From assembly GCA_028282845.1 (NCBI GenBank), contig JANQGY010000013.1, forward strand, positions 62,001-126,000: 64,000 nucleotides of DNA. Direction: 5' to 3'. The position numbers were made by a program, and so were the translations under genes. Shown here piece by piece: positions 1-7,823 of this stretch (position 1 is its first letter; each line of letters opens with the position of its first letter). This stretch comes from a bacterium (lineage in GTDB: Bacteria > Fidelibacterota > Marinisomatia > Marinisomatales > JAHJCW01). Under the pieces are notes generated by a model. It saw only the letters and a list, made by a program, of their open reading frames with translations, was not told the origin of the DNA and searched no databases.

Positions 1-453
1 CCTGAGAAAACGGTACTTGTCGGCCGAATTGCCACGGGGGTTTTTGTGATTATCGGCTGTTTGCTCGCACCTCTCCCGGCTCAGTTTTCCGGTGTATTTA
101 AATATATTCAGTTGATTTGGGGTTTTCTTTCGCCCGGTATTGTAGCGGTATTTTTATTTGGTCTGATTTTGAGAAGAGCTCCGCAATCCGCCGCAGCTGC
201 AGCAATGATTTTAGGAGTGCCGGTTTATGGATTTTTCTTGTGGAAATTACCGGATGTAGCGTTTCTGAATCACATGGCCTTTACATTTATAATATTAACA
301 ATTGTAATTCTTTTTATAACGGTTTTGAAACCATTACCGGAAAAATTCCGATTCCAACATGATTCAATTCAATTGGAAGGTAGTAAATTAGCCAAGATAG
401 GTGGTGTACTAGTCGTTTTCTTAACAGTCTTATTATACATTTATTTTTGGTAG
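1..453 (+). CDS. Sodium:solute symporter (SSS family), C-terminal part
   Basis: The reading frame is open from base 1, so the N-terminus lies outside the window; 150 codons are visible. The fragment has three or four hydrophobic segments and the run LSPGIVAVFLFGLILRR, typical of the late transmembrane helices of SGLT/SSS transporters, which couple Na+ to uptake of sugars, amino acids or other solutes across the inner membrane. The stop codon is only 6 nt before the GH97 glycosidase gene, so the two are probably co-transcribed and the transporter may import the sugar that the enzyme releases. The family call rests on a short fragment; the substrate is unknown. Confidence 0.75.
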   Translation, partial: PEKTVLVGRIATGVFVIIGCLLAPLPAQFSGVFKYIQLIWGFLSPGIVAVFLFGLILRRAPQSAAAAAMILGVPVYGFFLWKLPDVAFLNHMAFTFIILTIVILFITVLKPLPEKFRFQHDSIQLEGSKLAKIGGVLVVFLTVLLYIYFW

Positions 454-459
454 TTTTGA

Positions 460-2529
460 ATGATGAAGAGAATAATAACGGTATTAATAGTATTAAATTT
501 TTGCATTCCGGTAAACCTACCGGGTCAAAACTTATCAGTCAAGTCTCCTAGTGAAGATGTTTTAGTAGAATTTTTTCTTAATGACAAAGGGCAGCCCGGC
601 TATAAGGTCTATTTCAAGGAAAAATTGATTATTGATGAATCATATTTCGGATTTGATTTTAGAGACGCTAAACCATTGAAGAATAATTTTTCGATAAGCC
701 GATATGGTGAGAACAGTTTTTCCGAAACTTGGGAAACCATATTGGGAGAACAGCGCTATGTTGATAATAATTATAATGAACTAAAAATAGAACTAATTGA
801 GGGAACGGTGTTACAGCGCAGAATGGAAATTGTATTTAAAGTATATGATGATGGATTAGGATTTAGATTTAAGTTTCCGGAACAGGAAAACTTGAATGAT
901 GTTGTAATTTTGGATGAAAACACAGAATTCAATCTAACCGGCGATCATATTACCTGGTGGATTCCTGGAGATTGGGATATCTATGAGCATCTATACAACA
1001 CGACAACAATTAGCGCAATTGATGCCATTTCAAAACGCGATCATCCTTCCTTAGCGCAGACTTACATACCGTACAATGCGGTAAATACACCGGTAACTAT
1101 GAAAACTGAAAATGATATATATTTAAGTTTCCATGAAGCAAATCTGACCAATTATTCCGGTATGACCTTAAAGGTAGATACAGAAAATTATATATTAACA
1201 AGTGAATTGGTTGGTTCAGTCGATGATTCAAAAGTTAAGATCAGCACTCCCTTTGTAACACCTTGGCGAACAATTCAAATTGCGGAAAATGCCGGCGATC
1301 TGATTGAATCCAATCTGATTGTTAATCTAAACGAACCTAATAAGTTAAAAAATACAAATTGGATCAAACCAATGAAATATGTGGGTATTTGGTGGGAAAT
1401 GCATATTGGGAAAAGCACTTGGGATATGGATAGTGGAAGGCACGGCGCAACGACGGAGAATGCCAAATATTATATTGATTTTGCGGCAAGTAACAGCATT
1501 GATGCTGTGTTGGTTGAAGGCTGGAATACCGGCTGGGAACGCTGGTTCGGGTTTGATGATCGTGAAGGAATTTTTGATTTTGTTACTCCGTATCAAGATT
1601 ATGATTTGTTTGAAGTGGCAAATTATGCATCAAAAAATGATATTGAAATTATAATGCACCATGAGACATCCTCGGCACCGCGTACATATGAGCAACAATT
1701 AGATACAGCATTTACTTTATGTCGTGAATTGGGGATTAACGCAGTAAAAACTGGATATGTTCAAGAAATCATACCGAAGGGTGAATACCATCATGGACAA
1801 TGGATGGTTAATCATTATCGAAAGGTGTTGGAAACCGCCGCCGAATATAAAATAATGGTTAACGCCCATGAACCAATTAAAGGCACGGGTATAAGGAGGA
1901 CCTACCCCAATATGATCGCGCGCGAGGGTCTGCGCGGTCAGGAATTTAACGCGTGGTCGGAGGGAGGGAATCCACCGGAGCATTTGACTATTGTGCCGTT
2001 CACCCGCATGCTCGCCGGTCCGATAGATTTTACACCGGGTATTTTCGATATCAAACTGAGCGATTTTAAACCGGACAATCAAATCAATACTACTTTAACG
2101 CATCAATTAGCGCTGTATGTCGTTATTTATTCCCCGATGCAAATGGCTGCCGATCTACCGGAGAATTATATTGGTCAGCAGGCTTTTCAGTTCATCCGCG
2201 ATGTCGGTTTGAATTGGGAAGAATCCCGCGTTTTAGATGGGGAAATAGGCGACTTTGTGATTATCGCTCGGAAAGAGCGCGCTACAGATAATTGGTTTAT
2301 CGGCGCAGTGACTGATGAGCATAGCAGACCAATTAGCATCAATTTGGATTTCCTTAATAACGATTTGAGTTACACAGCCAAGACTTACGTTGATGCTGAG
2401 GATGCCCATTGGGATAACAATCCAACTGTATTTGATATTTATGACAAAATTGTTAATAAGAACGATGTTATAAATTTTCAATTGAAAGAGGGTGGTGGGG
2501 CGGCAATCAGTATAATTTCAAATAAATAA
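460..2529 (+). CDS. Glycoside hydrolase family 97, inverting (SusB-like) type
   Basis: A 689-residue exported glycosidase with an N-terminal signal peptide ending near PGQ (residue 23), an N-terminal beta-sandwich, a TIM barrel from about residue 300 and a C-terminal beta domain: the normal length and layout of GH97. Candidate catalytic residues are E402 (HHETSS), E471 (NAHEPIKGTG) and E495 (RGQEFNAW). Their spacing of 69 and 24 residues equals that of E439, E508 and E532 in Bacteroides SusB, the two bases and general acid of the inverting subgroup. E226 and E489 match its calcium ligands. The segment AVKTGYV has Gly where retaining members carry a nucleophilic Asp. An alpha-glucosidase-like activity in the periplasm is inferred. 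No clear Shine-Dalgarno; ATG at 463 is equally possible. Confidence 0.9.
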   Translation: MMKRIITVLIVLNFCIPVNLPGQNLSVKSPSEDVLVEFFLNDKGQPGYKVYFKEKLIIDESYFGFDFRDAKPLKNNFSISRYGENSFSETWETILGEQRYVDNNYNELKIELIEGTVLQRRMEIVFKVYDDGLGFRFKFPEQENLNDVVILDENTEFNLTGDHITWWIPGDWDIYEHLYNTTTISAIDAISKRDHPSLAQTYIPYNAVNTPVTMKTENDIYLSFHEANLTNYSGMTLKVDTENYILTSELVGSVDDSKVKISTPFVTPWRTIQIAENAGDLIESNLIVNLNEPNKLKNTNWIKPMKYVGIWWEMHIGKSTWDMDSGRHGATTENAKYYIDFAASNSIDAVLVEGWNTGWERWFGFDDREGIFDFVTPYQDYDLFEVANYASKNDIEIIMHHETSSAPRTYEQQLDTAFTLCRELGINAVKTGYVQEIIPKGEYHHGQWMVNHYRKVLETAAEYKIMVNAHEPIKGTGIRRTYPNMIAREGLRGQEFNAWSEGGNPPEHLTIVPFTRMLAGPIDFTPGIFDIKLSDFKPDNQINTTLTHQLALYVVIYSPMQMAADLPENYIGQQAFQFIRDVGLNWEESRVLDGEIGDFVIIARKERATDNWFIGAVTDEHSRPISINLDFLNNDLSYTAKTYVDAEDAHWDNNPTVFDIYDKIVNKNDVINFQLKEGGGAAISIISNK

Positions 2530-2634
2530 TAAATTTACTGTTGCTTTGATAGTGGAAAGATTTGAAACTTTAACGCAACAATGACTCGATTAAAGATACC
2601 ATTCACTTCATTTAATTGGAACCACTGGTCTTGG

Positions 2635-2678
2635 TGGCCCCAACGGGCCATATAATCTTTCTTAATCCCCGTTAGGGG
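2635..2678. repeat. Two small GC-rich hairpins
   Basis: Between the GH97 and trpB2 genes lie two short inverted repeats: TGGCCC-CAAC-GGGCCA (2635-2650) and CCCC-GTTA-GGGG (2667-2678). Both stand out from very AT-rich flanks. Neither is followed by a T tract, so they are not typical terminators. They may be a repetitive intergenic element; function unknown. Confidence 0.35.
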
Positions 2679-2737
2679 CATTAAACCACATAGCTTTACA
2701 AATAATCTAAATAACTAATAAATAATTAAGGATGATT

Positions 2738-4048
2738 ATGTCTAAGACAAGAATTACATTAAATGAAAATGATATACCAAAACAATGGTATAATATCGCG
2801 GCTGATATTGAAGGAGAATTTGCCGCCCCGCTTCATCCGGGTACAAAAGAACCAATTAAGCCGGAGGATTTAGAGCCATTATTTCCTATGGAGCTGATCC
2901 TACAAGAGGTAAGCCAAGACAGATATATTGAAATACCCAATGAGGTGCTAAGTATCTATAAAACTTTCAGACCTTCGCCCTTAATCAGAGCAAGTCGGCT
3001 TGAAAAAGAGTTAAAAACCCCTGCCAAAATATTTTATAAATATGAAGGCGTTAGTCCAACCGGCAGCCATAAGCCGAATACGGCCATACCGCAGGTTTAC
3101 TATAACAAAAAAGAAGGTGTTGAAAAAATAACAACTGAGACCGGTGCAGGACAATGGGGATCAGCAATAGCTTTTTCCGGCGCTATGTTTGGTGTCAAGA
3201 CTAAAGTTTATATGGTGAAAATAAGTTATGATCAGAAACCGTATCGTAAAGCATTGATTGAAAGCTATGGATCAGAGATTGTTGCGAGCCCCAGTAGACA
3301 AACAAATTCCGGCAAAATAATGTTGGAAAAAGACCCTGATTCTCCCGGCAGCCTTGGTCTTGCAATTTCTGAGGCTGTTGAGGAAGCAGTTAACAATAAA
3401 GGTACTAAATATTCATTAGGTTCGGTACTTAATCATGTTTTGCTTCACCAAACTATAATCGGGCAAGAAGCAATCAGGCAAATGGAAATTGCTGAGGAAT
3501 ATCCGGATATAATCATCGGCTGTGTTGGCGGTGGTTCTAATTTTGCCGGTTTAGCCTTTCCGTATATTATAGATAAAATTAATGGTAAAGATATCGACTT
3601 TTTGGCTGTTGAACCGGCTTCTTGCCCGACCTTAACAAAAGGCAATTACGAATATGATTTTGGCGATACTGCAAAGTTAGCGCCCTCGATATTAATGTAC
3701 ACATTAGGACATGAATTCATACCACCTGCTATCCATGCCGGTGGTTTACGATATCATGGTAGTGCGCCGCAATTGGCGTATTTGGTCAAAAATGGAATTG
3801 TCAGAGCAGAAGCGTACCCCCAAACTGAAGTATTTAATTCAGCGGTGACTTTTCTAAGGGCGGAAGGAATCATACCGGCTCCAGAATCAAGCCACGCAAT
3901 TCATGCCGTGATCAAGCAAGCGATACAGGCGAAAGAAGAAGCTAAAGAGAAAACAATCTTATTTAATCTGTCAGGTCATGGATATTTTGATATGTCGGCA
4001 TATTCAAGTTATTTGAATGGAGAACTGGTTAATCCAAATAACGGATAA
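2738..4048 (+). CDS. trpB: TrpB2-type tryptophan synthase beta chain
   Basis: PLP enzyme that would condense indole with L-serine to give tryptophan. The N-terminal extension (LNENDIPKQWYNIAADI) and overall pattern identify the TrpB2 branch (tryptophan synthase beta-like, TIGR01415) rather than classical TrpB. The PLP lysine is in GSHKPNTA (K112), followed by ETGAGQWGSA and the phosphate-binding loop VGGGSNFAG. The Shine-Dalgarno AAGGA (2728-2732) is 5 nt from the ATG at 2738, so this start is preferred over the ATG at 2732. No trpA or other trp gene is nearby; orphan TrpB2 is common and is thought to act as an indole-salvage enzyme. That role here is inferred. Confidence 0.92.
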   Translation: MSKTRITLNENDIPKQWYNIAADIEGEFAAPLHPGTKEPIKPEDLEPLFPMELILQEVSQDRYIEIPNEVLSIYKTFRPSPLIRASRLEKELKTPAKIFYKYEGVSPTGSHKPNTAIPQVYYNKKEGVEKITTETGAGQWGSAIAFSGAMFGVKTKVYMVKISYDQKPYRKALIESYGSEIVASPSRQTNSGKIMLEKDPDSPGSLGLAISEAVEEAVNNKGTKYSLGSVLNHVLLHQTIIGQEAIRQMEIAEEYPDIIIGCVGGGSNFAGLAFPYIIDKINGKDIDFLAVEPASCPTLTKGNYEYDFGDTAKLAPSILMYTLGHEFIPPAIHAGGLRYHGSAPQLAYLVKNGIVRAEAYPQTEVFNSAVTFLRAEGIIPAPESSHAIHAVIKQAIQAKEEAKEKTILFNLSGHGYFDMSAYSSYLNGELVNPNNG

Positions 4049-4258
4049 ATAATGAAACAAATATCTATCTCAAAATTGTTTGTTAAAAATCAGTAGTTTG
4101 ATATTATAGAGGAAGTTTGGAGGGATAGTGGATAAAAATCTGCTCTCCTCTCCTTTAAAAAATCTAGCAGAATAGTTTTAATTAAATAAGTTATTAATAT
4201 CTAATACTCTTCTAATAAAAATTTAATAATTTAACGCGCTTAAAATGCGAGGTAATTA

Positions 4259-4609
4259 ATGCGTTATCAAAAACTGAAGGAGTATATCAATAAGAGAAAG
4301 CGCATTAATCAAATTCACCAATTAGTAATTATTAAATCCATCCTCAATAATTCCGGCTTGGCATCGGAACAAGATCTTGCGAAAGAATTGCTATTCAGCA
4401 ATGAAAGTCTGGTAAATGACTACTCAAAAATCGTAAGAAGTACGACCAATAAAATATTAAAAAAACACGATATCGTTACATATAACAAAAAAACTCAGGA
4501 ATACCGGATTAAGAGCATAGAGTTTTATTCAAATAAACAGATCCAAAATCTTATTGAGATTTGTGATACTAAGATCCATTCCATAAAGAATTCGTATCTT
4601 AGCGCTTAG
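4259..4609 (+). CDS. Small winged-helix-like protein of unknown function
   Basis: A 116-residue basic, helical protein starting MRYQKLKEYINKRKRINQIHQ. It resembles the N-terminal winged-helix domain found in front of HIT or nuclease domains in some bacteria (a YxKLKEYI start, then a helix-turn-helix around LASEQDLAKELL, then a turn near KILKKHDIVTYN), but no catalytic domain follows. It may be a stand-alone DNA-binding protein or a truncated relic. It stands alone, 210 nt after trpB2. The preceding gap is AT-rich with no recognised motif. The gene is probably real (clean start, full domain); its function is unknown. Confidence 0.55.
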   Translation: MRYQKLKEYINKRKRINQIHQLVIIKSILNNSGLASEQDLAKELLFSNESLVNDYSKIVRSTTNKILKKHDIVTYNKKTQEYRIKSIEFYSNKQIQNLIEICDTKIHSIKNSYLSA

Positions 4610-4635
4610 CGACAGATTACTATTTTTATGGTATC

Positions 4636-5295
4636 TTAAAAAGATTCGAGAGTAACACTTCTATCAAATAAATAAGTTGGCTGAATGCTGAAAGTATCGT
4701 TAAACAGATATATCAACGCTACGATATATATTGCAAAAATCAATACTATCAGGAATTGAGCTTTGGACATTTTTTGGATTTCCTGCTGGTCTTTCACATC
4801 ACAAATCTCACCTGGACAGTATTGTGCCTTGTCTTTGTAAAACCAACGATAGAAGATACATCCGATACAGATTCCGAATACGGACTCAAAGAATAAAAAT
4901 ATTAAACAGATAAAACAGATTATTCCGGTTATCGGACTGAATGAATTTACAATGTTTATCAAAACGAACATGGTTGTCGCTAAAACGATACCGATTATCC
5001 AGGCAAATTTCTTCTGCTGTGCACCAACATATTCCGGTACTTGATTCTTCACAAAAAATCGTCCGATAATTAACGTTGGTGCGTATTTGGGATTAATAAA
5101 AACTCTAATCAAGAAATCCGTCAAAAATATGACGACGGCATATTTTAATAAAGTAAAATCACCGGCAGCGGCTAATTGAATTGATATAAACATGAATAGA
5201 AATAGAATTCCGGCCGCAGCCCTGACTTCACGTTCATTCAGAACAGGTATATTATATTTCTCGACATTTTCTCCGAATTGAATTATCTTTTTCAC
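4636..5295 (-). CDS. DUF4395 family membrane protein
   Basis: A 219-residue inner-membrane protein with about five hydrophobic segments. The N-terminus (NIPVLNEREVRAAAGILFL) and the motif FGICIGCIFYRWFY with two cysteines are characteristic of DUF4395, a family often found near thiol/sulfur proteins. The C-terminal third adds another CxxxxC pair (YCPGEIC) and a last transmembrane segment. It ends 27 nt from the convergent gene at 4259-4609 and has a good Shine-Dalgarno (AAGGAG) before its start. Function is unknown; a redox or sulfur-linked role is only an inference from cysteine pairs and family context. Confidence 0.75.
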   Translation of the reverse strand: MKKIIQFGENVEKYNIPVLNEREVRAAAGILFLFMFISIQLAAAGDFTLLKYAVVIFLTDFLIRVFINPKYAPTLIIGRFFVKNQVPEYVGAQQKKFAWIIGIVLATTMFVLINIVNSFSPITGIICFICLIFLFFESVFGICIGCIFYRWFYKDKAQYCPGEICDVKDQQEIQKMSKAQFLIVLIFAIYIVALIYLFNDTFSIQPTYLFDRSVTLESF

Positions 5296-5342
5296 TTTAT
5301 CTCCTTTTAAATATTATTGGAATGGTTTACCGAATTTACAAT

Positions 5343-5567
5343 TTATTTTTTATCATCGAGATCATAAGAAAACACCTCTGCAACGGATGAATCAAAAACA
5401 AGTGCAATTCGAAAGGCCAATTCAAGTGACGGAGAATATTTGGCCTTTTCGATTGCAACTATTGTTTGTCGTGTTACCCCAACCTGTTCAGCCAATTCCT
5501 GCTGGGTCATTTCATCGTTATAGAATCGTAACTTTCTGATATTATTACTAACCCGACATTTACCCAT
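5343..5567 (-). CDS. Xre-family transcriptional regulator (short HTH)
   Basis: A 74-residue single-domain helix-turn-helix protein of the YozG type. The recognition region is MTQQELAEQVGVTRQTIVAIEKAKYSPSL split over residues 19-47, followed by the usual tail ALVFDSSVAEVFSYD. It begins 1 nt after the stop of the upstream membrane-protein gene (5569-6024), so the two form an operon. Such pairs of a tiny Xre repressor and a small membrane protein are very common; the regulator probably controls its own operon, and an inverted repeat at 6079-6119 is a candidate site. Confidence 0.9.
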   Translation of the reverse strand: MGKCRVSNNIRKLRFYNDEMTQQELAEQVGVTRQTIVAIEKAKYSPSLELAFRIALVFDSSVAEVFSYDLDDKK

Positions 5568-5568
5568 T

Positions 5569-6024
5569 TTAGATACCTTTCCTATAAAGGATCATTCTTG
5601 ATAGATCGCCGATGATCTGAGCTATAAGACCGAATAAGATAAATAATGAAAACATTATAATAGGCGGCTGACCGATCACAAATGTCAGCATTGCCAGAAA
5701 ACCGCCAATTGATGAAATCAGATACGCGATTTTAGTGCCTTTAAGATCAATTAGCTCATCGCGTTCATCTTTGATATCTTCTATTTTCGGTTCTTGCTCA
5801 CCGGTTTTAATAACTTGGATTATAGTCGAAATAATATGTGTCAATATCGAAGCAATGATCGTAAAGATGATTGAAAGAACAATTATTAATCCCCATAAGC
5901 GAAAAACGCTTACTGGTTCTAACATCCCGTCTTGGAATATTTGTAATAGACGGATTACATATATTAGCAATATCAGGGTAAAACTTCCTAATGACACTGC
6001 TATGTTTTTTTCTTGAAATGACAT
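5569..6024 (-). CDS. Small membrane protein paired with Xre regulator
   Basis: A 151-residue protein with four predicted transmembrane segments (about residues 11-31, 42-68, 101-121 and 123-143) and a charged loop IKDERDELIDLKGTKIAY before the third. This topology and the DERD motif resemble DUF2178/DUF2975-like proteins that are typically co-encoded with short Xre regulators. The start is preceded by AAGGAG at good spacing. It is the first gene of a two-gene operon with the regulator at 5343-5567. The molecular role of these membrane partners is not known. Confidence 0.75.
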   Translation of the reverse strand: MSFQEKNIAVSLGSFTLILLIYVIRLLQIFQDGMLEPVSVFRLWGLIIVLSIIFTIIASILTHIISTIIQVIKTGEQEPKIEDIKDERDELIDLKGTKIAYLISSIGGFLAMLTFVIGQPPIIMFSLFILFGLIAQIIGDLSRMILYRKGI

Positions 6025-6078
6025 ATTTAACTCCTTTTGTTAGTTAGTGTTTATTTATTGTAAAATATTATATTCAAA

Positions 6079-6119
6079 ATGTAAAAAATATATTTCATAA
6101 TGTCAAATATTTTTTACAT
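6079..6119. promoter_or_regulatory. 13-bp inverted repeat upstream of the Xre operon
   Basis: Perfect arms ATGTAAAAAATAT (6079-6091) and ATATTTTTTACAT (6107-6119) are separated by 15 nt, about 55-95 nt upstream of the membrane-protein start at 6024. The position suits an operator for the Xre regulator or an element of the leader. AT richness raises the chance of coincidence. Confidence 0.4.
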
Positions 6120-6181
6120 CAAATTAATTATTCAGATTTGGGAAAACTATTGTTCAACTAATTTATAAGAAATAGCTCGTA

Positions 6182-6203
6182 GGTTCCATTGTGGAATGGA
6201 ACC
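6182..6203. repeat. 9-bp perfect hairpin
   Basis: GGTTCCATT-GTGG-AATGGAACC forms a perfect 9-bp stem with a 4-nt loop. It lies between the end of the sulfur operon (6289) and the Xre operon. There is no U tract on either side, so it is at best a weak terminator for the minus-strand sulfur operon. Confidence 0.35.
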
Positions 6204-6288
6204 ATTTAAAATAGAATTGTCTAGCTGCTACAATAAAGCCAATGATTTATTTGTGCAGCAACTTTTAGTGTTTGGATCGGATATATAT

Positions 6289-6801
6289 CTATGTAAAGAT
6301 TATTTGAGCGCCGGCTGATTTTTCGTAAAACTCACCGACTGTCATAATACCTTTAACCTGAGGTACAAAATCATCTATGGTTAATTTGAACATATCAACT
6401 GTCATTTTACAGGCATATATTTCTACACCGGCATCATCGCACATTTCCAGAAACTCATCAACGGGCGGTACATCCAATTTTTCCATCTCATTTTTCATCA
6501 ACCATGTAGCAAAGTTAGATACCCCTGGTATTGCACCGATTAAAGTCGGGAAAGGCATCGTAATCGGCATTTTCAACATCGGCATGGCCAAGTTTAGTGC
6601 GGCATTGCCAACGGTAGCTACTTTTAGATTTTTGTGCGTTTTTTTAACAATGGCATTTAGGCCGAAAAAGGTAAAGAAAATTGACGCCTCAATGCCTTCC
6701 ATGCGAGCGCCGTTTGCCATAATCAAGGACGGATAAACCTCATCCAAGCCACCCTTTGAACAAACTAAAGACACTCTTTTGATTGGTTCATTTTCACTCA
6801 T
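6289..6801 (-). CDS. DsrE/DsrF-like sulfur-relay protein (DsrE2 type)
   Basis: A 170-residue member of the DsrE/DsrF/DrsH-like family, longer than the classic 120-residue DsrE. It keeps the N-terminal pattern VSLVCSKGGLDEVYPSLIMAN with C14 and a second conserved cysteine in VEIYACKMTVDMF, the candidate persulfide carrier. A hydrophobic mid-section (about residues 60-95) is typical of the DsrE2 variants found beside TusA or TusE. It is the last gene of the five-gene minus-strand operon, 15 nt after the TusE-like gene. It probably accepts or passes sulfane sulfur within this pathway. Confidence 0.85.
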   Translation of the reverse strand: MSENEPIKRVSLVCSKGGLDEVYPSLIMANGARMEGIEASIFFTFFGLNAIVKKTHKNLKVATVGNAALNLAMPMLKMPITMPFPTLIGAIPGVSNFATWLMKNEMEKLDVPPVDEFLEMCDDAGVEIYACKMTVDMFKLTIDDFVPQVKGIMTVGEFYEKSAGAQIIFT

Positions 6802-6816
6802 ATCAAACTCCTGTAA

Positions 6817-7134
6817 TTAAACACAGCCCTGTGGTTTTGGAATACCGGCAATTAGCGCCGCTTTTTTAGCGGGACCGCCGGGGAACAACTGATACAGTTC
6901 TTTGGTATTAACGCCACTTTGTTTATTTAGTTTTCGTATTGAAGGACCGGTGCCGTTTTCTTCATATTCTTTGCGCATAAAATCAATCACAATGTAGTGG
7001 CGATCAGTCAACTCATCAATTCCTTCTTCTTTTGCGAAAGCCTCGGCAATTGCTTTAGTCCAGGCTGTGTGGTCGGTCATATACCCATTTTCATCAATTT
7101 CGACTGTTACGCCGGCAATTTCTCTTGTTGCCAT
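6817..7134 (-). CDS. TusE/DsrC-like sulfur carrier lacking the CysB residue
   Basis: A 105-residue protein with the DsrC/TusE fold signature: an N-terminal beta hairpin (ITVEIDENGYM-like region), a helical core with RKLNKQSGVNTKELYQLFPGGPAKKAA and a flexible C-terminal arm ending GIPKPQGCV. The penultimate Cys (C104, CysA) carries sulfur in the family. True DsrC proteins have a second Cys 11 residues earlier; here it is Ala93, so this protein cannot form the intramolecular DsrC trisulfide and belongs with TusE/RspA-like carriers. It lies 1 nt downstream of the DUF1641 gene, inside the SQR operon. Confidence 0.9.
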   Translation of the reverse strand: MATREIAGVTVEIDENGYMTDHTAWTKAIAEAFAKEEGIDELTDRHYIVIDFMRKEYEENGTGPSIRKLNKQSGVNTKELYQLFPGGPAKKAALIAGIPKPQGCV

Positions 7135-7135
7135 T

Positions 7136-7822
7136 TTATTCTCCTCTATTTTGAGATTCTTGTTCTTCGGTAATTTTCTTTAAAAAGGTAATAATAAATC
7201 CAATTCCCTTTTTCATTTCCGGAGTATTCAATTCACGCATTACTTTCCAAATCGAGTACTCCGGGGTGTCTTTTGGATCAAGATTTTGATAAATATTTAC
7301 AGCATTATTGATTGCTATAAGCATATCGGGCTGTGTTAATCTCTTTATCGTTTCAAGGATGGTTACCACATTATCTCCTAATAGTCTAACATCCTCAACG
7401 GTAAAGTGACCGACTACATTATCAGCAGCATTTAGTAATTCCTTCATAAATTGGAAGTAACCCTTCCGGTCCATTTCATCCAATTTTTCAAGGGCATCGT
7501 TAAATAATTCTTTGCCTACCGGTTTTGCATCTTCAAAGAAATCCAAGCCGCTTTCAAATTTTGTCATTAACATAGTAATATTGTTTGTATTACGTACAAT
7601 TTTCTTTAAAAGATGCAAAAAGTCGCCGGTTTGGACAAAAGGTGCAATATCATCTAATTCTTCAATTGCCGTATTAAAGATGTCTTTGGCGATTAAGGTA
7701 ATATCCTCTTTTAGCTCATTTAACTCTGCGCGTTGACGACGAACGACAGCCAATTCCTCGGTAATAAGGTCTAATTTTTTATCAATGGCTTGTAATTGTT
7801 GCGTAATGATCTGATCAGACAT
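7136..7822 (-). CDS. DUF1641 family protein
   Basis: A 228-residue, mostly helical acidic protein. It starts with a coiled coil (about residues 5-40, ELAVVRRQRAELNELKED), and the central part LLGDNVVTILETIKRLTQPDMLIAINNAVNI is the DUF1641 signature. DUF1641 proteins are regularly encoded next to sulfide:quinone oxidoreductase-like or formate dehydrogenase-like enzymes. Here the gene sits 1 nt after the SQR-like gene and 1 nt before the TusE-like gene, so the product is probably an accessory or membrane-associated partner in sulfur transfer. Biochemical function is unknown. Confidence 0.85.
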   Translation of the reverse strand: MSDQIITQQLQAIDKKLDLITEELAVVRRQRAELNELKEDITLIAKDIFNTAIEELDDIAPFVQTGDFLHLLKKIVRNTNNITMLMTKFESGLDFFEDAKPVGKELFNDALEKLDEMDRKGYFQFMKELLNAADNVVGHFTVEDVRLLGDNVVTILETIKRLTQPDMLIAINNAVNIYQNLDPKDTPEYSIWKVMRELNTPEMKKGIGFIITFLKKITEEQESQNRGE

Positions 7823-7823
7823 T

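Noticed and set aside
1717..2082. 121-codon minus-strand frame inside the GH97 gene
   Set aside because: Antisense to the catalytic core of a recognised enzyme; no Shine-Dalgarno and no family.
2635..2678. Terminator after the GH97 gene
   Set aside because: The two hairpins lack T tracts and are only 4-6 bp.
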